Source: Agrostemma githago (lineage: Eukaryota > Streptophyta > Magnoliopsida > Caryophyllales > Caryophyllaceae). From it: a stretch of 64,000 nt of DNA. The first letter of the stretch is position 1. Each line of letters starts with the position of its first letter. A model generated the notes under the pieces. The model worked only from the letters and a program-made list of their open reading frames with translations, ran no database searches and was not told where the DNA came from. The stretch is taken from contig OY288243.1 of NCBI GenBank assembly GCA_958450325.1, positions 50,619,878 through 50,683,877 of the forward strand, given 5' to 3'. Shown here piece by piece: positions 21,071 through 33,559 of this stretch. The translations under genes and the position numbers were made by a program.

Positions 21071-21490
21071 AAAGTGGGTGACTTTTTTCAGGTATTTTTT
21101 TATCTACGTTCAAGATTCCACGTTCGTCAAATCCCTACTTCCGAATCTCGACGATTTTCAGGTATTTGTTTTTATCTTTTTAGAGCATCTTTAAAATAAT
21201 TAATCACCTTCATCCTCATGGTTGTTTTATTTTTCATTCCTTTTTTTTGATATTTATAATATTATTTATCTTCATTATTCACAAAAAAATTGAAGGTTGA
21301 ATATGGATGAATGAAAGTTGAATATTTAATGAATGTTTAAATAATTTGCTCTGATTCGTATGTATAATCATCATTGTAATTATGAATGTGACTTTGCTAA
21401 TGATGATTGAAGAATAATTGACTGTATGGCTTTTATTTTCCATTTTACGGTTTCAGTTTTGTAGTCACACACTTTAGGTTGTATAGTCAA

Positions 21491-21797
21491 TGAAACACCC
21501 CACATTGATTGAAGATGTCCTATTTACGAGCTTCCCTTAAAGGGATTTGAAGTACTACTCATATCAACAAAGTGCACTTTCTTTTCTGGTTTGCTCATGA
21601 TAAGAACTCCGCAGTTAAGCGTGCTTGACTGGGAGCAATCTTAGAATAGGTGACCTCCTGGGAAGGTTTCCGAGATGCGCATGAGTGAGGACAAAATGTG
21701 CTGGAAAGGACTCGTGTTGGTCTGTGAGACCAGTACAAAGCCTGGCGGGCTACCGCAGTCAACATTTCCGGTCCTAGGATTGGCCCGGGGTGTTACA
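21491..21797 (+). mobile_element. Cassandra solo LTR (TRIM) with 5S rRNA sequence
   Basis: A 307-bp insertion starting TGAAACACCCC and ending GGGGTGTTACA, flanked by the 5-bp duplication GTCAA (21,486-21,490 and 21,798-21,802). The homologous T1 copy shows the nearly empty site (TATAGTGAAACTGTTGATG). It carries a 5S rRNA-derived core, the defining trait of Cassandra terminal-repeat retrotransposons in miniature. Only one LTR and no internal region remain. Confidence 0.95.
21600..21668 (+). other. 5S rRNA-derived segment inside the Cassandra LTR
   Basis: It contains AACTCCGCAGTTAAGCGTGC and AGGTGACCTCCTGGGAAGG, matching the box A to box C region of plant 5S rRNA with a few changes. It is not a functional 5S gene: the 5' and 3' thirds of 5S rRNA are missing or unrecognisable. 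Confidence 0.9.
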
Positions 21798-22145
21798 GTC
21801 AAACCGTTGATGTTGTATAGTCACACTCATTATATTGTAGAATCACACAAATTCTTGCAGTGATTAGTGTATGTAATCATCTTTGTTAATGATGATTGAA
21901 GTATAAATAAGTACGAGTATAATTTAGTTGTATAGTCACAGAGATTATGTTGTATAGTCACACAGTTGAAGCTGTATAGTCATACTCGTTATGTTGTAGG
22001 ATCACAGTCATTATGTTGTAGGATCACACAGTTAAAGTTGTATAGTCACACTCATTATGCTTTACAATCATGCAGTTGTACAGTCATTGTAGTCACATAT
22101 TCAGTTGTGTTGTGTGATTTAGATTGATTGTGTGTTTTGTTGCAG

Positions 22146-22302
22146 CGAAATGGTTGGTGGAAAGAGGAATGTTGGTAAAAGGGGCGGTGGGAAGAAGAAG
22201 GTCGTGGAAGATACAGCGACCGACCACGTAATTGGACAATGTATTGTTGCGCACGTACCGGAGACCATCGCTAAACTCTTGAGTATTAATATAAACTCTT
22301 GA
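22146..22302 (+). CDS. small Lys-rich terminal exon, copy 2
   Basis: Second copy of the exon at 17,567, after acceptor TTTTGTTGCAG. From ATG 22,150 it encodes 50 residues (MVGGKRNVGKRGGGKKK...) ending in a different stop because of a short duplication of AAACTCTTGAGTATT at 22,274-22,310. Both reading frames are open despite nucleotide differences, which hints at past coding constraint. Not recognised. Confidence 0.4.
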
Positions 22303-24022
22303 GTATTTATATGGGATAAAATGTTTGCTTTAGGATGAACGTACTTTATGTAAAGGATGTTTGGTGGGTTAGAATGTTTTTATGTTTGACGTACTATAGG
22401 TAAAGGATGGACTTTTTCTAATGTAAATATATTTTCATCGCTATTTTCTGGTTTCATAATTAATCACACGAGGTATATAGCAAAATCACTTGTCCTTTCA
22501 CCTTTAAAACCACGCAGCTGTTTGTATAGTCACATTCGCCTTGTTGTATAGTCACACTCGCTATGTTGTATAGTCACACTGCTAATATTGTATAATCGGA
22601 ACAGATTTTGGTTTTTCATTTTGTATAGTCACACTCGTCATGCAGTAGAATCACACTCATTATGTTGTAGAATCACACTTATTTTGTGCATAATGTCAAA
22701 CATCAACATAATGAGTGTGACTATACAACTAAAAGTGTGTAACCTTGCAATTCTGCAAGAACATTACGCACAAAATGAGTTGTTATTTTTTTTAATTAAA
22801 ATATTTTTACAGTCAATCAAAATAATATTTCTAACTAGAACATATATTAATTAGAATGTTTTTTTGTTGGATGAATGAAGTTGGGAGATGAAGTTGTTCT
22901 TTTTTTTTGGATGAACGAATATTAAAGATGAAGAAATTCTTCTTTTTTTTGTTGGATGAATCGAAGTCGCTCATTTTACGTCTAACAAACACCTGTTGTA
23001 ATATTTGTGATAGGAGAGTAGAACGTTACAGTAATTTTTCGAAATTTTAAATGCGTCTTACAAACAAGAAATCAACTATATTGAAGAAACCAACATGAAT
23101 GGAGGTTGAATATTTAATGAATGTTTAAATACTTTTGTATGTGATTAATAGTTTCATTTTTTTTAATGTCGTTACTGAGGTCACAGTCGTCCATTCATCC
23201 ATATTCAACTTTCGTTTTTTTTTTTGGATAATGAAGATGAATAATTTTATAAATACCAAAAAAAGAAGGTAGGAAGAAAAAACAATCATGAAGATGAAGA
23301 TGATTACACGAATGATACCTTAATCCAAGGTATTCTACAGCCGCATGATTCTACCACACTGCGAGTGTGACTATATAGCATGATGAGTGTGACTATACAA
23401 CTGAATATGTGACTACAATGAGTTTACAGCTGCGTGATTCTACAACATAATGATGAGTGTGACTATGCAACCTAATGAGTGTGACTATACAACTGAAAGT
23501 GTGTGACCTTGCAATTCTGTAAGAACATTACGCATGATGAAGATGATGATAAGATGAAGATTAAGATGTTCTACAAACTTCCGTCATTCGTCAAGCTTGA
23601 AGATGAAGATGTTCTTATTTTTGGTTGGATGAATGAAACTTGAGATGAAGAAACTTTTTTTTGTTGAATGAATAAATTTTGAGGATGGGGATGTTTTTTT
23701 TTGTTGAATGAATGAATGGATCTTGAAGATGATGATGCTTTTTTTTATAGATAGAGATGAAGATGAGAGAGTATCAAATTGTAAGGAGAGAGAACAAAGA
23801 AGTGAGAGTTTGATTGAGGAGAGGGTTCTTTCCTCTCTCCAGTGCTGCGAAGTGTGATTGAGGGAAGGGTTGCTTCCCTCTCTCCACTGCTGCTGTGTCA
23901 GTGTACCGTTTTCTTCTCTTTTTTTTTAACACATCATCCATCTAAGTCATCCATTCAACCCAAGATCAAGGGTCAACAACACAACTTCTCAAGTTCCCAA
24001 TTCACACCCAACTCCCTTGATC

Positions 24023-24052
<30 letters not shown>

Positions 24053-24056
<4 letters not shown>

Positions 24057-25833
24057 GTAGGATCTTTTACTTCCTCTATTTTTTTGTACAATTTACCTTC
24101 CATCCTAAGCCATTGGATTTTATCAGATCAATGCCTCAGATTAATTACTTACTCAATGTAAAACCCTAAAAAATTTTCCAACTTCCTCCTCTTTACGTTT
24201 ATTTGATATGTGTTTATTTGATCAGTTAATTTCAAAGTTCTTCTCTTTCACAAACACACAATTTCTCAATTTTATTCTTCAATTTCTCAACCAAATCACT
24301 TCTATTCAAGATTAAACTTTTAGGTTAATCTAATTTCTCTCTCTGACTCTCAATTTTTTTTCTTCAATTTTTCATCAAAAATAGTTTCCACTTAAGGGTT
24401 AAACTTTCAGGTTAAGTTAATTTCACTCTTTAACAGTTTAATTTCGTTTCTTTTTCTACTATGTTTGTTGATTTTGTTTTTGATTTGATCGAAATCAATA
24501 TGGTAGTAATTTTGTTCATTTTTTGCATATATCTTGTTATGTACTGCGTTTTTCAATTTTTTTTCAATGGTACGTGTTTTTTAATTGAAATTATGAATAT
24601 TGCAATATTTGAATATGAACAATGAAATAATTGAATATGCACATTGAAATAACTACATATTATTTCATAGCATGATTTTCTGGATTATTTGACTCAATTT
24701 TGTGTGTTATTCTACTTGGTTTGATACATATTTGAATAATTTTGAGATTTTTGATTACAAGATTAAAAATTGAAAATATGAATATTGCAATATTTGAATA
24801 TGAATAATGAAATAATTGAACATGAACATTACAATACTTGAACATGAACATTAAAATAACTACATGTTATTTCATAGTATGAATTTTTGGTTTTGATACA
24901 TTATTATTACTATGAAATGCCCAATTATTTTATTATGTTATTCCAGTTATTCTATACTATTGTTGCGGTTATTCCATATTATTCTTGAAGTTATTTCATT
25001 ATATTAGTTACTATGGTTTATAACCAGGATTATTTTATAGGATTTTTATAGTTATTCTATTGCACATATGTGATTATTATACTTCAATTTTATTTATTTT
25101 TACCGTAACTAACTCTCTCTTTGTTTTTTCCTTTCAGTGAAGTTCCTTTTGCTGAGTGCATGCAAGATGTTTCATCCCAATACAATAACACGAGTTATTT
25201 ATTACAATAACTGAGTTTCTACATTGGACTAACTACGTAAAATCAGATAATATTATTCTAAAACTGATTATATTTGAGTGTCAGCCAAATATAATAACAT
25301 GAGTTATTCATTACAATAACTGAGTTTCTACTTTAGAATAACTACGTAAAATCAGATAACATTATTATAAAGTTAATTATATTTGAATTTCATCTCAATA
25401 CATAGAATAACATGATTTATTTATTATAATAACTGAGTTTCTACATTGAAATAACTACGTAACATCGGATAACATTATTCTAAAATTTACGGAGTATTAT
25501 ATTTGAATTTCATCTCAATACAATAACACAAGTTATTCAATATAATAACTGACTTTCTACATTGGAATCACTACGTATCTACATTGAAATAACTATGTAT
25601 AACCTAATAACATTATTCTCAGTAAACAATTTAGTAGTTAACTATAAAATAACTATGTTTCTTCATTAAATTAATCTTGTTTGTACAACGAAATAACTAT
25701 AAAAATCTGAGAAAAAATAGCTTTGGGGATTTAAAGAGTTTTAATCTTAACTCTTGATCATATGAGATCCAATGGTCACAATTAAAAGGTAAATTGTACC
25801 AAATTTGACAAACGTACCAGATCCTGCCCCTCT
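24053..25833. mobile_element. TIR element T3 in a (TA)n tract
   Basis: The left end AGAAGTAGGATC...GTACAATTTACCTT...CCATTGGAT is mirrored at the right by ATCCAATGG...AAGGTAAATTGTAC...GATCCTGCCCCTCT: imperfect terminal inverted repeats of about 75 bp, with TA microsatellites outside. The body is noncoding: a leader-like 5' part with AAACCCTAA, then tandem repeats. No transposase; a non-autonomous DNA transposon of uncertain family. Confidence 0.65.
25172..25600. repeat. tandem repeat, about 105 bp x 4
   Basis: Four diverged units containing ACAATAACTGAGTTTCTACA, ACTACGTAA, TCAGATAAC and TTATATTTGA. Two further imperfect duplicates of AATATTTGAATATGAACA occur at 24,598-24,880 within the same element. 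Confidence 0.75.
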
Positions 25834-25926
25834 ATATATATATATTTATTGAAAATTTTACTTGATTATGAATAGTGTAAAAAAATGTAAACCCATAAGA
25901 ATGGATGGAATAACAACTAAATAGTA

Positions 25927-26025
25927 CTCCCTTCGTATCTATATATTCGTCCAATTTATTTAATATATGGGTGGAGTATTATATTGACAGTAGACGAACA
26001 TATAGAATTATAGACACGCAGGGAG
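25927..26025. mobile_element. Stowaway-like MITE (99 bp)
   Basis: TA/CTCCCTTCGTATCTATATATTCGTC (shown in part) at the left and ...GTAGACGAACATATAG...CACGCAGGGAG/TA at the right form terminal inverted repeats with TA duplications. It lies about 250 bp downstream of the CURT1B-like stop codon. Confidence 0.8.
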
Positions 26026-26274
26026 TAGATTTACTCATGAAAGTAGCAAGGGAACATCATTATTGATTTTATGTCCTGCTACAAAGCAGAAAAGTTGAAG
26101 ACATCATAGGTACAGGAGTTTTCTCATAGAGATAAAGAAAGAGAACATACAAGAAATTACTGTGAGTTAACGGAAAAGTGAGAACAAGAGAGAAAAGCAA
26201 GTAAATTTGTTCCTACTCTTTTGGATATGTTTCCCAAATTTTCAAGTAATTTCCCCTCTTTGATTAGAACTTCT

Positions 26275-27824
26275 TCAGCTCCCGATAATATCCTTGTAAG
26301 TGTCCTTGACTTTTTGTATCAAGACCTCTCTGAACCACATTGTTATACCATCAATCATCATAATTTTGCACAAGCAAACAACAAAAACAACCACCCTGGT
26401 GCCTCTAGTAAGGCTCCCACGGGTCGAATGCACAAATAGGCGGATTCCAGGGGTAAGATGACCCAAAATGAAAAGTGTGTACTGTCGAGTTACTGATATT
26501 TCACAACAAGAAGAAACATAAGCAATTATCGCAAGGCAAGTCCTTGACGGCATTGCAAATGGAAATAATTTTCTTAAGAAATGTGGAAAAAAAATTATGA
26601 ATAAGATTGAACAATTTTTTTTTTTACCTGTCTGGTGTGAAAATCAGATTCTTGTATGCAAACCACTGAATCACAGAAATTATATAAGAAAATGGATAAA
26701 CATAATATAAAGTGGAATTAGACAATTAGTAAAAACGAGTTCATGGACATTAGCGTACCCCAGTGTAACCGATCCCTACTAGCTCAAGTAAACCAGGGAC
26801 CAACGGAAGCCTGTCAATCGCCTACATACAGTCAATCAAATGCATACACCCTATTATTAGTAACGAGGGTAATACATTGTGTACTCCATCATTCGCTCAA
26901 AGGCGACCCCTCTAATTAGTTGAGTGTGACTTACAGAGATGACGCCAGAAGAAGCGACGAGTGCAATAGTTCCAGCTATGGCAAGTGAGCTCACTGCATA
27001 CTTGTCCTCAACTTTGTCCCACTAATGTAGTATTTATTCATCCAAACAAACCAAACATTATTTCATCACTAACATAAACATTTATATGCTCCGTTATAAC
27101 GAGTAGGGAAGTAGTTTTTTTATTAATAATAAAATTTAAATATCTTACCGTTTCTTGGACTATTTTCAAAAACTCTGGAGTCTCCTCCTCTACAACCTGT
27201 GACGGAGAGGATGCTGCAGCAGGAACATCTCCTGTGGCCATAGCCTTAACATTCCTAGCAATCTTTCTACCTATTTTAAAGAAAAAGTGCACTTAATAGT
27301 CAATACTCACAAAACACAAACTAGATACAGCATACTACTATTATCCCCTGCATTAAAGAATAATGTGAGAGTTTTACAAATATTCCGATCAATAGGAGAC
27401 GATTGCAAAAAGTTTTTCCCTATCTTTCTGATGACAGGAGATCGAAGGATTAAAAAACATATGATAAGAAATTAAGAATTATATGTATACATTGCATGTG
27501 CCTGCCCTCTCCACATTCATCAAATATTGTCTTCTTAAACACTAATTAGTCGGAACTTTATTCATGGCATTTACTTGTACTGAAAAGAACGGGTCAATGG
27601 GTGCAAATGTGCAATCAATCAATAGTAGATTATTATGCATTGACGAAAGTAGACGTACAGTAAGCGGAAGTTTTGGAGATGCGGCTTTGGGATTGGACAG
27701 GCGGGGGAGGGAGGGTAGGGAGAGACACACATTGTGGAGAGGCCGGCTGTCGAGTGGCAGCCCTGGCATCAATGAAGGTGGAGGAAGACGAGAGTGAAAG
27801 TGAGTTTGACAAGGCAGTGGCCAT
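26275..27824 (-). CDS. CURT1B: CURVATURE THYLAKOID 1B-like protein (six exons, 176 aa)
   Basis: CDS exons on the minus strand: 27,824-27,659, 27,270-27,149, 27,021-26,935, 26,821-26,759, 26,665-26,628 and 26,329-26,275. All introns are GT/AG and the sum is 531 nt with intact phase. The product starts with a Ser-rich chloroplast transit peptide (residues 1-55). A short Ala/Glu-rich stromal segment follows, then WDKVEDKYAVSSLAIAGTIA leading into a first membrane helix (about 108-125), SAIDRLPLVPG, a second helix (about 134-155, ELVGIGYTGWFAYK) and an amphipathic C-terminal helix ending YKDIIGS. This matches Arabidopsis CURT1B (174 aa) along its length. CURT1 proteins oligomerise at grana margins and bend the thylakoid membrane. 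This is the only intact host gene seen; it lies in a 2.6-kb island between transposons. Confidence 0.95.
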
Positions 27825-28439
27825 TGCTACCTAAGCTAGCTACCTACTTGGTGTTGCGAGAATACAGAATAGGCCAACAAACAACTTATGTGAAAACGAA
27901 AATATTATCAATGTACTCCTATTTCATTCATTTAATTTAAGAATTTCTAAGACCCCCAAAAGGAGATGTAATTAATTAAGGTTAGTAGGAAAAAAAAAGG
28001 ATTGCTAATTTTGCATTTGTAAGGTTGAGAAGCAATTTCATTTGCTACAGAAGAGTGGTAGATACTCACTTAAATCACCAGATAATCTGGATAGTGCTGA
28101 CATGGCCTTTTAGGATAGGAGTTGTATGGTGTACTTTGGGTTAAGGGGCTTTCATATGCTACTTTGATCTAAATTTCAGGACCCTCAAAGTTTCACAACG
28201 TACAAACTTATTATCAGAAGCCCAAATTAAATGCACAAATTGTGCTATAATTTGTAATTTGGGGTTTCAATCCTACGTTTCAAGAATGCATGGCACACGT
28301 ACCACCAACTTCTTTTTTGAGGTTGGATCAATTTCATTGGTAATAATTGGTAAAAAGTCATAATGCATCTACAAATTAAATACAAACGACGCGATATCAA
28401 ATTGAATCGAATACAAATTTGTAAAAATAAATAAAGATT
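27825..28439 (-). promoter_or_regulatory. CURT1B-like upstream region
   Basis: 615 bp between the start codon and the copia element at 28,445, so the native promoter must lie largely here or be displaced beyond 34.3 kb. A minus-strand GATTATC/GATAA-type motif is present near 28,080, but no convincing TATA box is fixed by sequence alone. Confidence 0.4.
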
Positions 28440-28444
28440 GCTGA

Positions 28445-28597
28445 TGTTATAGAATAATATGAGATGTCCATCGGACTTCATAGCCCATTACAATTAACCC
28501 TAGGATATAGCATGTACTATATATACTCCTTGATGGATGAATAAACCACCTCTCTGATTTCTCTCATCCTCTACTTTCTCTTCTTTCTTTCACAACA
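28445..28597 (+). repeat. copia 5' LTR (153 bp)
   Basis: TGTTATAGAATAATATGAG...CACAACA. It is followed directly by CGTTATCAGCACGAG, which occupies the primer-site position. Confidence 0.9.
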
Positions 28598-31500
28598 CGT
28601 TATCAGCACGAGTCTCTAACTTTTATTTTATTTTCCCTATTTTAATTTTTTTTACCTTTATTTTATTTTCTCTATTTTAATTTTTTTTTACTTTTACGGT
28701 ATATAATTTATGCTTCAAACTGATAAGTTCAGATCTGATAAGTTCTTAGCCAATTGAGTATCTATTATTCAGATCTAATAATATGGATCTTAATATAAAA
28801 TCGTATTTTATTTATCAAATAAGTCAGTTTCGTACTATTTGATTTTTTTTCCTTTGATCAGATGTAATATATATTTTTGATAAAAACTTAATTTTTTTTT
28901 CATGTACGGAGTCTGTTAACATCTGTAGTCAAAAGACTCGACAATTTCTTTATCTTTTATGCGATTATTGTTTACTCAATTTTTTTTATTTTCTTTCAAT
29001 TACCCCGTTTATACTTATTATGTCGTACTTTGTCAAATTTGAATTTATTGATTCGAATACTTTCGTCAAGATTAATTTATACTAATGATCTTCTTGATAT
29101 TATCAAGAGAAAAGAAAAATATAGAAAGAGGTCAATTTAAGATTTTCTTCTTTTAATAGAAGAGGTATGATAAATCAGTCACGTATATGGAAAGATTAGT
29201 TCATATGAGGATACGAGGTTTTATATCCTTCAAAGGTGTTTTTATCTATGGATCAATTTCAATTCATATGATAAAAGGTCATATTATATTTGAACTGAAG
29301 TTCCAAAACTATTTAATTTTTAATTATGAGCGATGAAATAATGTTATCCTGTATAGTGACAAATATTTTGGACAGAAGTCTCATAAAAATTGTATACCTT
29401 AAGTATACACGATTATTTTTGACCATAAATATGGTAATACAGCTGTCCCAGAAAATATGATTTCGCGGAATTAAAGTAGTCTCAAAGGCATTGTATCGTG
29501 AAAAATATACTCCATGTGAGTACGTACATGAAATTGTACCGAGATAAGTATCACTTTAAAGTTGAAGTTGATAAAATTTATATTCCGTGTGAGTAAAGTA
29601 CATGAAATTGTATCATTTTCATATCAATTTCAAATTGAAATAAAAATTATGTGGGAGAAAAAGTACATGAAATTGTACTGTATTTAATACCACTTATTAT
29701 TGTCCTGAAGACAAGATATCGTGAAGAGAGGTCATGAGAAATCCTCTGAATTAATTTAATGTTCATCCGAAGTTGAACAGAATAATATAATATAATTAAT
29801 ATTGAAAGACGACGGACGAATCTCTTTCAATTGGATGAGTCCATTCCCTGAAGCAAATGTGACATTCGATAAAGACTCTATCAGAAATAGAAGTCGAGAA
29901 CATGAAAGAAAAATAAGCCAAATATTGTGGCCTTAATTGAGCCTAATGATAATGCGGCCTTAATTGAGCCTGATTCGGTCAATTAAATTACATGACTCAT
30001 GAAAAATCATGTGACCCTCATATACGCGAAGTGACCCTCATATATGCGAAGTTCGATATGGGGAAGAAAAATTATATACGAGTTGGAATTTTGACACGCA
30101 CACTATGACCTGAAATTCATAGTGCTTACATATACTGAACCTATAATGAGAAATCATAGTGTTGAATTGTTGACCAATATTGAAACAGTTACGTGAAATT
30201 CACGGTGTCTTACAAATTTTCGTTTTGCGTGTAGCGAATATTATTTTAAGTATCAAAATTAAGAATAAACTTGATGTTTATTCACGGATGTTTGCAAAGT
30301 ATGAGATGTTTCTAACAGTTGATATTCGTATCAAAATAATATAAACCATTTCCTGAAGCGAATGGTATTATCATATTTTCATGATGTAATACTCGTATAT
30401 TTTATTTTCACTCAAATTTTGTAGTCGTAAATAAAGACACATTATTTTGAATATGGCTTAAAGAAATTATGCGTGATATCTCGTATCCGCATGTCATGGT
30501 TGAGCAAATTAATGGGATATTAAAATCGTGAGTTTCGTATAGGTAATTAATAGTCATTTTTCCTGGTAATGGATATGACATGAACAAAATATTCGATTAA
30601 CAACCATTATTTCGTAAAATGAATATGGCATCGAATAAAATATTGATTAAGTGATGAAAATTATGTCACCGACACTGAATAAGTACAAGGAGGTGAATAT
30701 TTTAATTATGTGTATTTAAAAACTCAAATATTTTAATTACCGGAAACAGTATAGTAAAGATCATAATATCTTGTGAAGGCAATGTGATAATGCGACTATG
30801 TATTTATATGGTGAAATAAATGATCAATTGATTGATGATCGATTTACAGTTATTATTATCACATGTAATTGAATTACTCTAAGAGTAATATATACAGTCA
30901 TATTCCGGGAAAGAATATTGACGGGTCTTGCCTATTGTATTAGACACCAATTGTGTCATGTCACTATCATTTGCTATGACCATATGACTAAATAAAATCA
31001 GTGGTCAACTGGTAAAATTGACACGAAAATATTAAAGATGTGACAAATTGAGGCCATCCGGGTTCTTCTTACACCCGTTTCGATAAACCCGACGTTTATC
31101 TTGAAAGAATTTAATGGCGTGCTGATCAAACTCTCTAGTGTACCATTAAAATTATATTTAAGGCAAAACAATACACTGAGATTGAGTATGTGAAGTATTG
31201 GAGATCTAAATACTACTCGTAGTTGGATAATGGAGATGAACATCCATATCCGATTGACCTTAGCTTTAAGGTTTTAATTATGTGACCTATAGTCACAGAG
31301 AATTTTACGAGTAGTTCATGTAATCAAATTTACAATGTAAATATTATTTGAATATGGTGATCTCCCGAATGAGCAATTTTAATTCAGCACGTGGAAAACC
31401 AACTGCGTTAAGTTGACCTCCCAAATATATTATTTTACTGAAGAGAATCAGTTGATAAAGTCCTTGAAATATGAGACGAATTCTAAGGTGGATTTTGCCC

Positions 31501-33559
31501 CTTAAATCTATCAAGTAATGATAGTTTTTACCACCTTAGGGGGAGATTGATAAGGATAAGCTGGTAAAAAACAAATAAGTAATGTTGATCCCAACTGAAC
31601 CAGAAGTTCAGAGACTTGTTTTGAATATAAAATACATCAATTAGAGGTTCATGAAATATGAATAATGATTCGATCATTGTGTTATGATGATGTATATGAT
31701 GATATATCAGCTTGATTACTTATCTTATTAAATATGTTATACATTGAAATTTATGATTTCACCATAGACAGATTCACCCTCCTTGTGATTTAACTAGGGG
31801 TGTAAATGGGCCGAGACAGCTCGCGAGCAGCTCGAGATCGGCTCGGTCAAAGATCGACTCGTATGAGCTCGGCTCGGGCTCGAGCTCGACTTGGATCATT
31901 TATGAGTCGAGCCGAGCAAGACCTGACTCGGCTCGAATAACTCGCGAGCGGCTCGATATTATTTTAAGGCTAGAGTTTCCCTTCCGCTACCTAAATCAAA
32001 TATACCTATTAATCATTAAAAAAAGAGTAAATCGTAAATCAAATCATAATTTACTCATATTAGTATATTACCTTAAAGTTTTGCGTATATTGTTAGTTGT
32101 TACCATAATTTACTCATACTACTAAACCAAATTAACCCTAATTTCATAAACCATTCAAATCCCGTCAAAAGTCAAATTTCCGTTTCAATAATGTATTGAT
32201 TTAATTTCCGTTTCATTAGTCAAAAACTCAAATAAGTTGAGCACTTAAGCTCCAGCCCAACCCATCATGCGAATTGAGCTCAACTCGAGCCCGCGACTCG
32301 AGCTCAACTCGAGTCCGGAGTCGAGCCTTTTCCCGAGCCACGAGTCGAGCTCGAGCCACGAGTCGAGTTAACGAGCTCGAGCTCGAGCCTTTGTTTTTGA
32401 AGCTTGACGAGCTTGAGCTCTAGCCGAGACTCCCCTTTTTCTTTTCGAGCTCGAGCCGAGCAGCCCCAGGCTCGCGCTCGACTCGGCTCGTTTACACCCC
32501 TAGGTTTAGTGAGCTATAGATCAATCATGGATGGTAGATGTAATGAACATTGATATTCTTGCCAAATTTTCAATACTCACACGTGATATAGTGTGGGGGT
32601 GTTATTCGGTTCATTTGTTATAAGAAAATAACAAGCATGTGCAGTTGGTACTCGTAAAGAGTAATGAAATTGAATGTCCCGAAATGACATAGATATTTGA
32701 TGATAATAGATGGCCTATATAAAAAGATTGGTACCACATATATTCAGACTCAGATATCAATAATCAGTACTAATGATAAGAGATTATATCGATATATTAA
32801 TTCGTGGAACCGAATAATAGTTGCGCGCATTCGACCCTAATAGGGATCTTATGTAAAAGTCCATTTTGATTGTTGACGTACAATCTATGGTTAAAAATGA
32901 GCTCATGGACTTATAGTCCACGTATTGGCCTGAAGTTAATCCAATTATGAATGTTGGTGGAAAATATACTGTACAGTTTGCATTTGTGTCTTATGTGCAT
33001 GTAATATAGTTATTTTATCATTGCATATTAGTTTAAGATTGCATCGTTGCATCAATTTAGAATATACATTATCAAGCATTATTCATATCATTACAGGCAT
33101 GCACGAGATTATTATTGTTATATTGCAGGATATATGTTTAAAAGGAGATCATACTCCTAGATTGATAAGTACTCCGGGAAGGAGCTTATATTATAAATGA
33201 TTAAAACATGACAGTGGTTGATCAAATGAGTTTCTGAAGGACTCGTGATTAAGTATATGAACCTTTACACGATAAGTGTATTTATGAGAGCATTCAACAT
33301 GCATATGATATGATGTGAATGCACGATTTCATTGTCTCAACTTGAAGTTTGAGCGTATGAGAAATCATATATGAATAAACTTCTTGTCATGTGAAAATAT
33401 TTTATGGTCCAGAAGCGCCATAATAGTTGCAAAATAATGTAGTGAAATGCTACAATGAGTATGTGAATCCGTACAATAACAAGAAAGATCAATTATTATT
33501 TAAGATAAAATGGGATTGATTGATTCTCCTGAAGATCGATAATCAGTTGAGAAATAATG
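28598..33559 (+). other. decayed internal region of the copia element
   Basis: No ORF longer than about 80 codons and no domain motif I can assign. A CTTAGGGGGAGATTGATAAG stretch at 31,535-31,554 resembles the purine-rich motif often found near the end of copia pol. The rest is AT-rich. Confidence 0.6.
31795..32502. mobile_element. hAT-like MITE (708 bp) inside the copia element
   Basis: Terminal inverted repeats TAGGGGTGTAAATGGGCCGAG (part) and ...CTCGGCTCGTTTACACCCCTA, each followed by runs of the palindromic words GCTCGAGC and GAGTCGAGC. The flanking 8-mers GATTTAAC and GGTTTAGT differ only by transitions, compatible with a decayed 8-bp duplication as made by hAT transposases. The centre is AT-rich and noncoding. 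Confidence 0.7.

Larger units (their letters stand above)
19867..24023 (+). mobile_element. TIR DNA element T2 (4.16 kb)
   Basis: It begins GGGATCAAGGGAGTTAGT and ends ACCCAACTCCCTTGATCCC, an inverted pair of about 16 bp, with (TA)n outside both ends. Inside are a noncoding first exon (to 20,240), a long repeat-rich intron-like region interrupted by a Cassandra LTR, a small terminal exon (22,146) and an inverted-repeat-rich right part. No transposase domain is seen, so it is non-autonomous or a captured-gene carrier. The superfamily is uncertain; the target duplication is masked by the TA tract. Confidence 0.65.

Noticed and set aside
21600..21668. 5S rRNA gene
   Set aside because: Only the box A-C core is present and it sits inside an LTR with a GTCAA duplication, so it is a Cassandra sequence, not a ribosomal gene.
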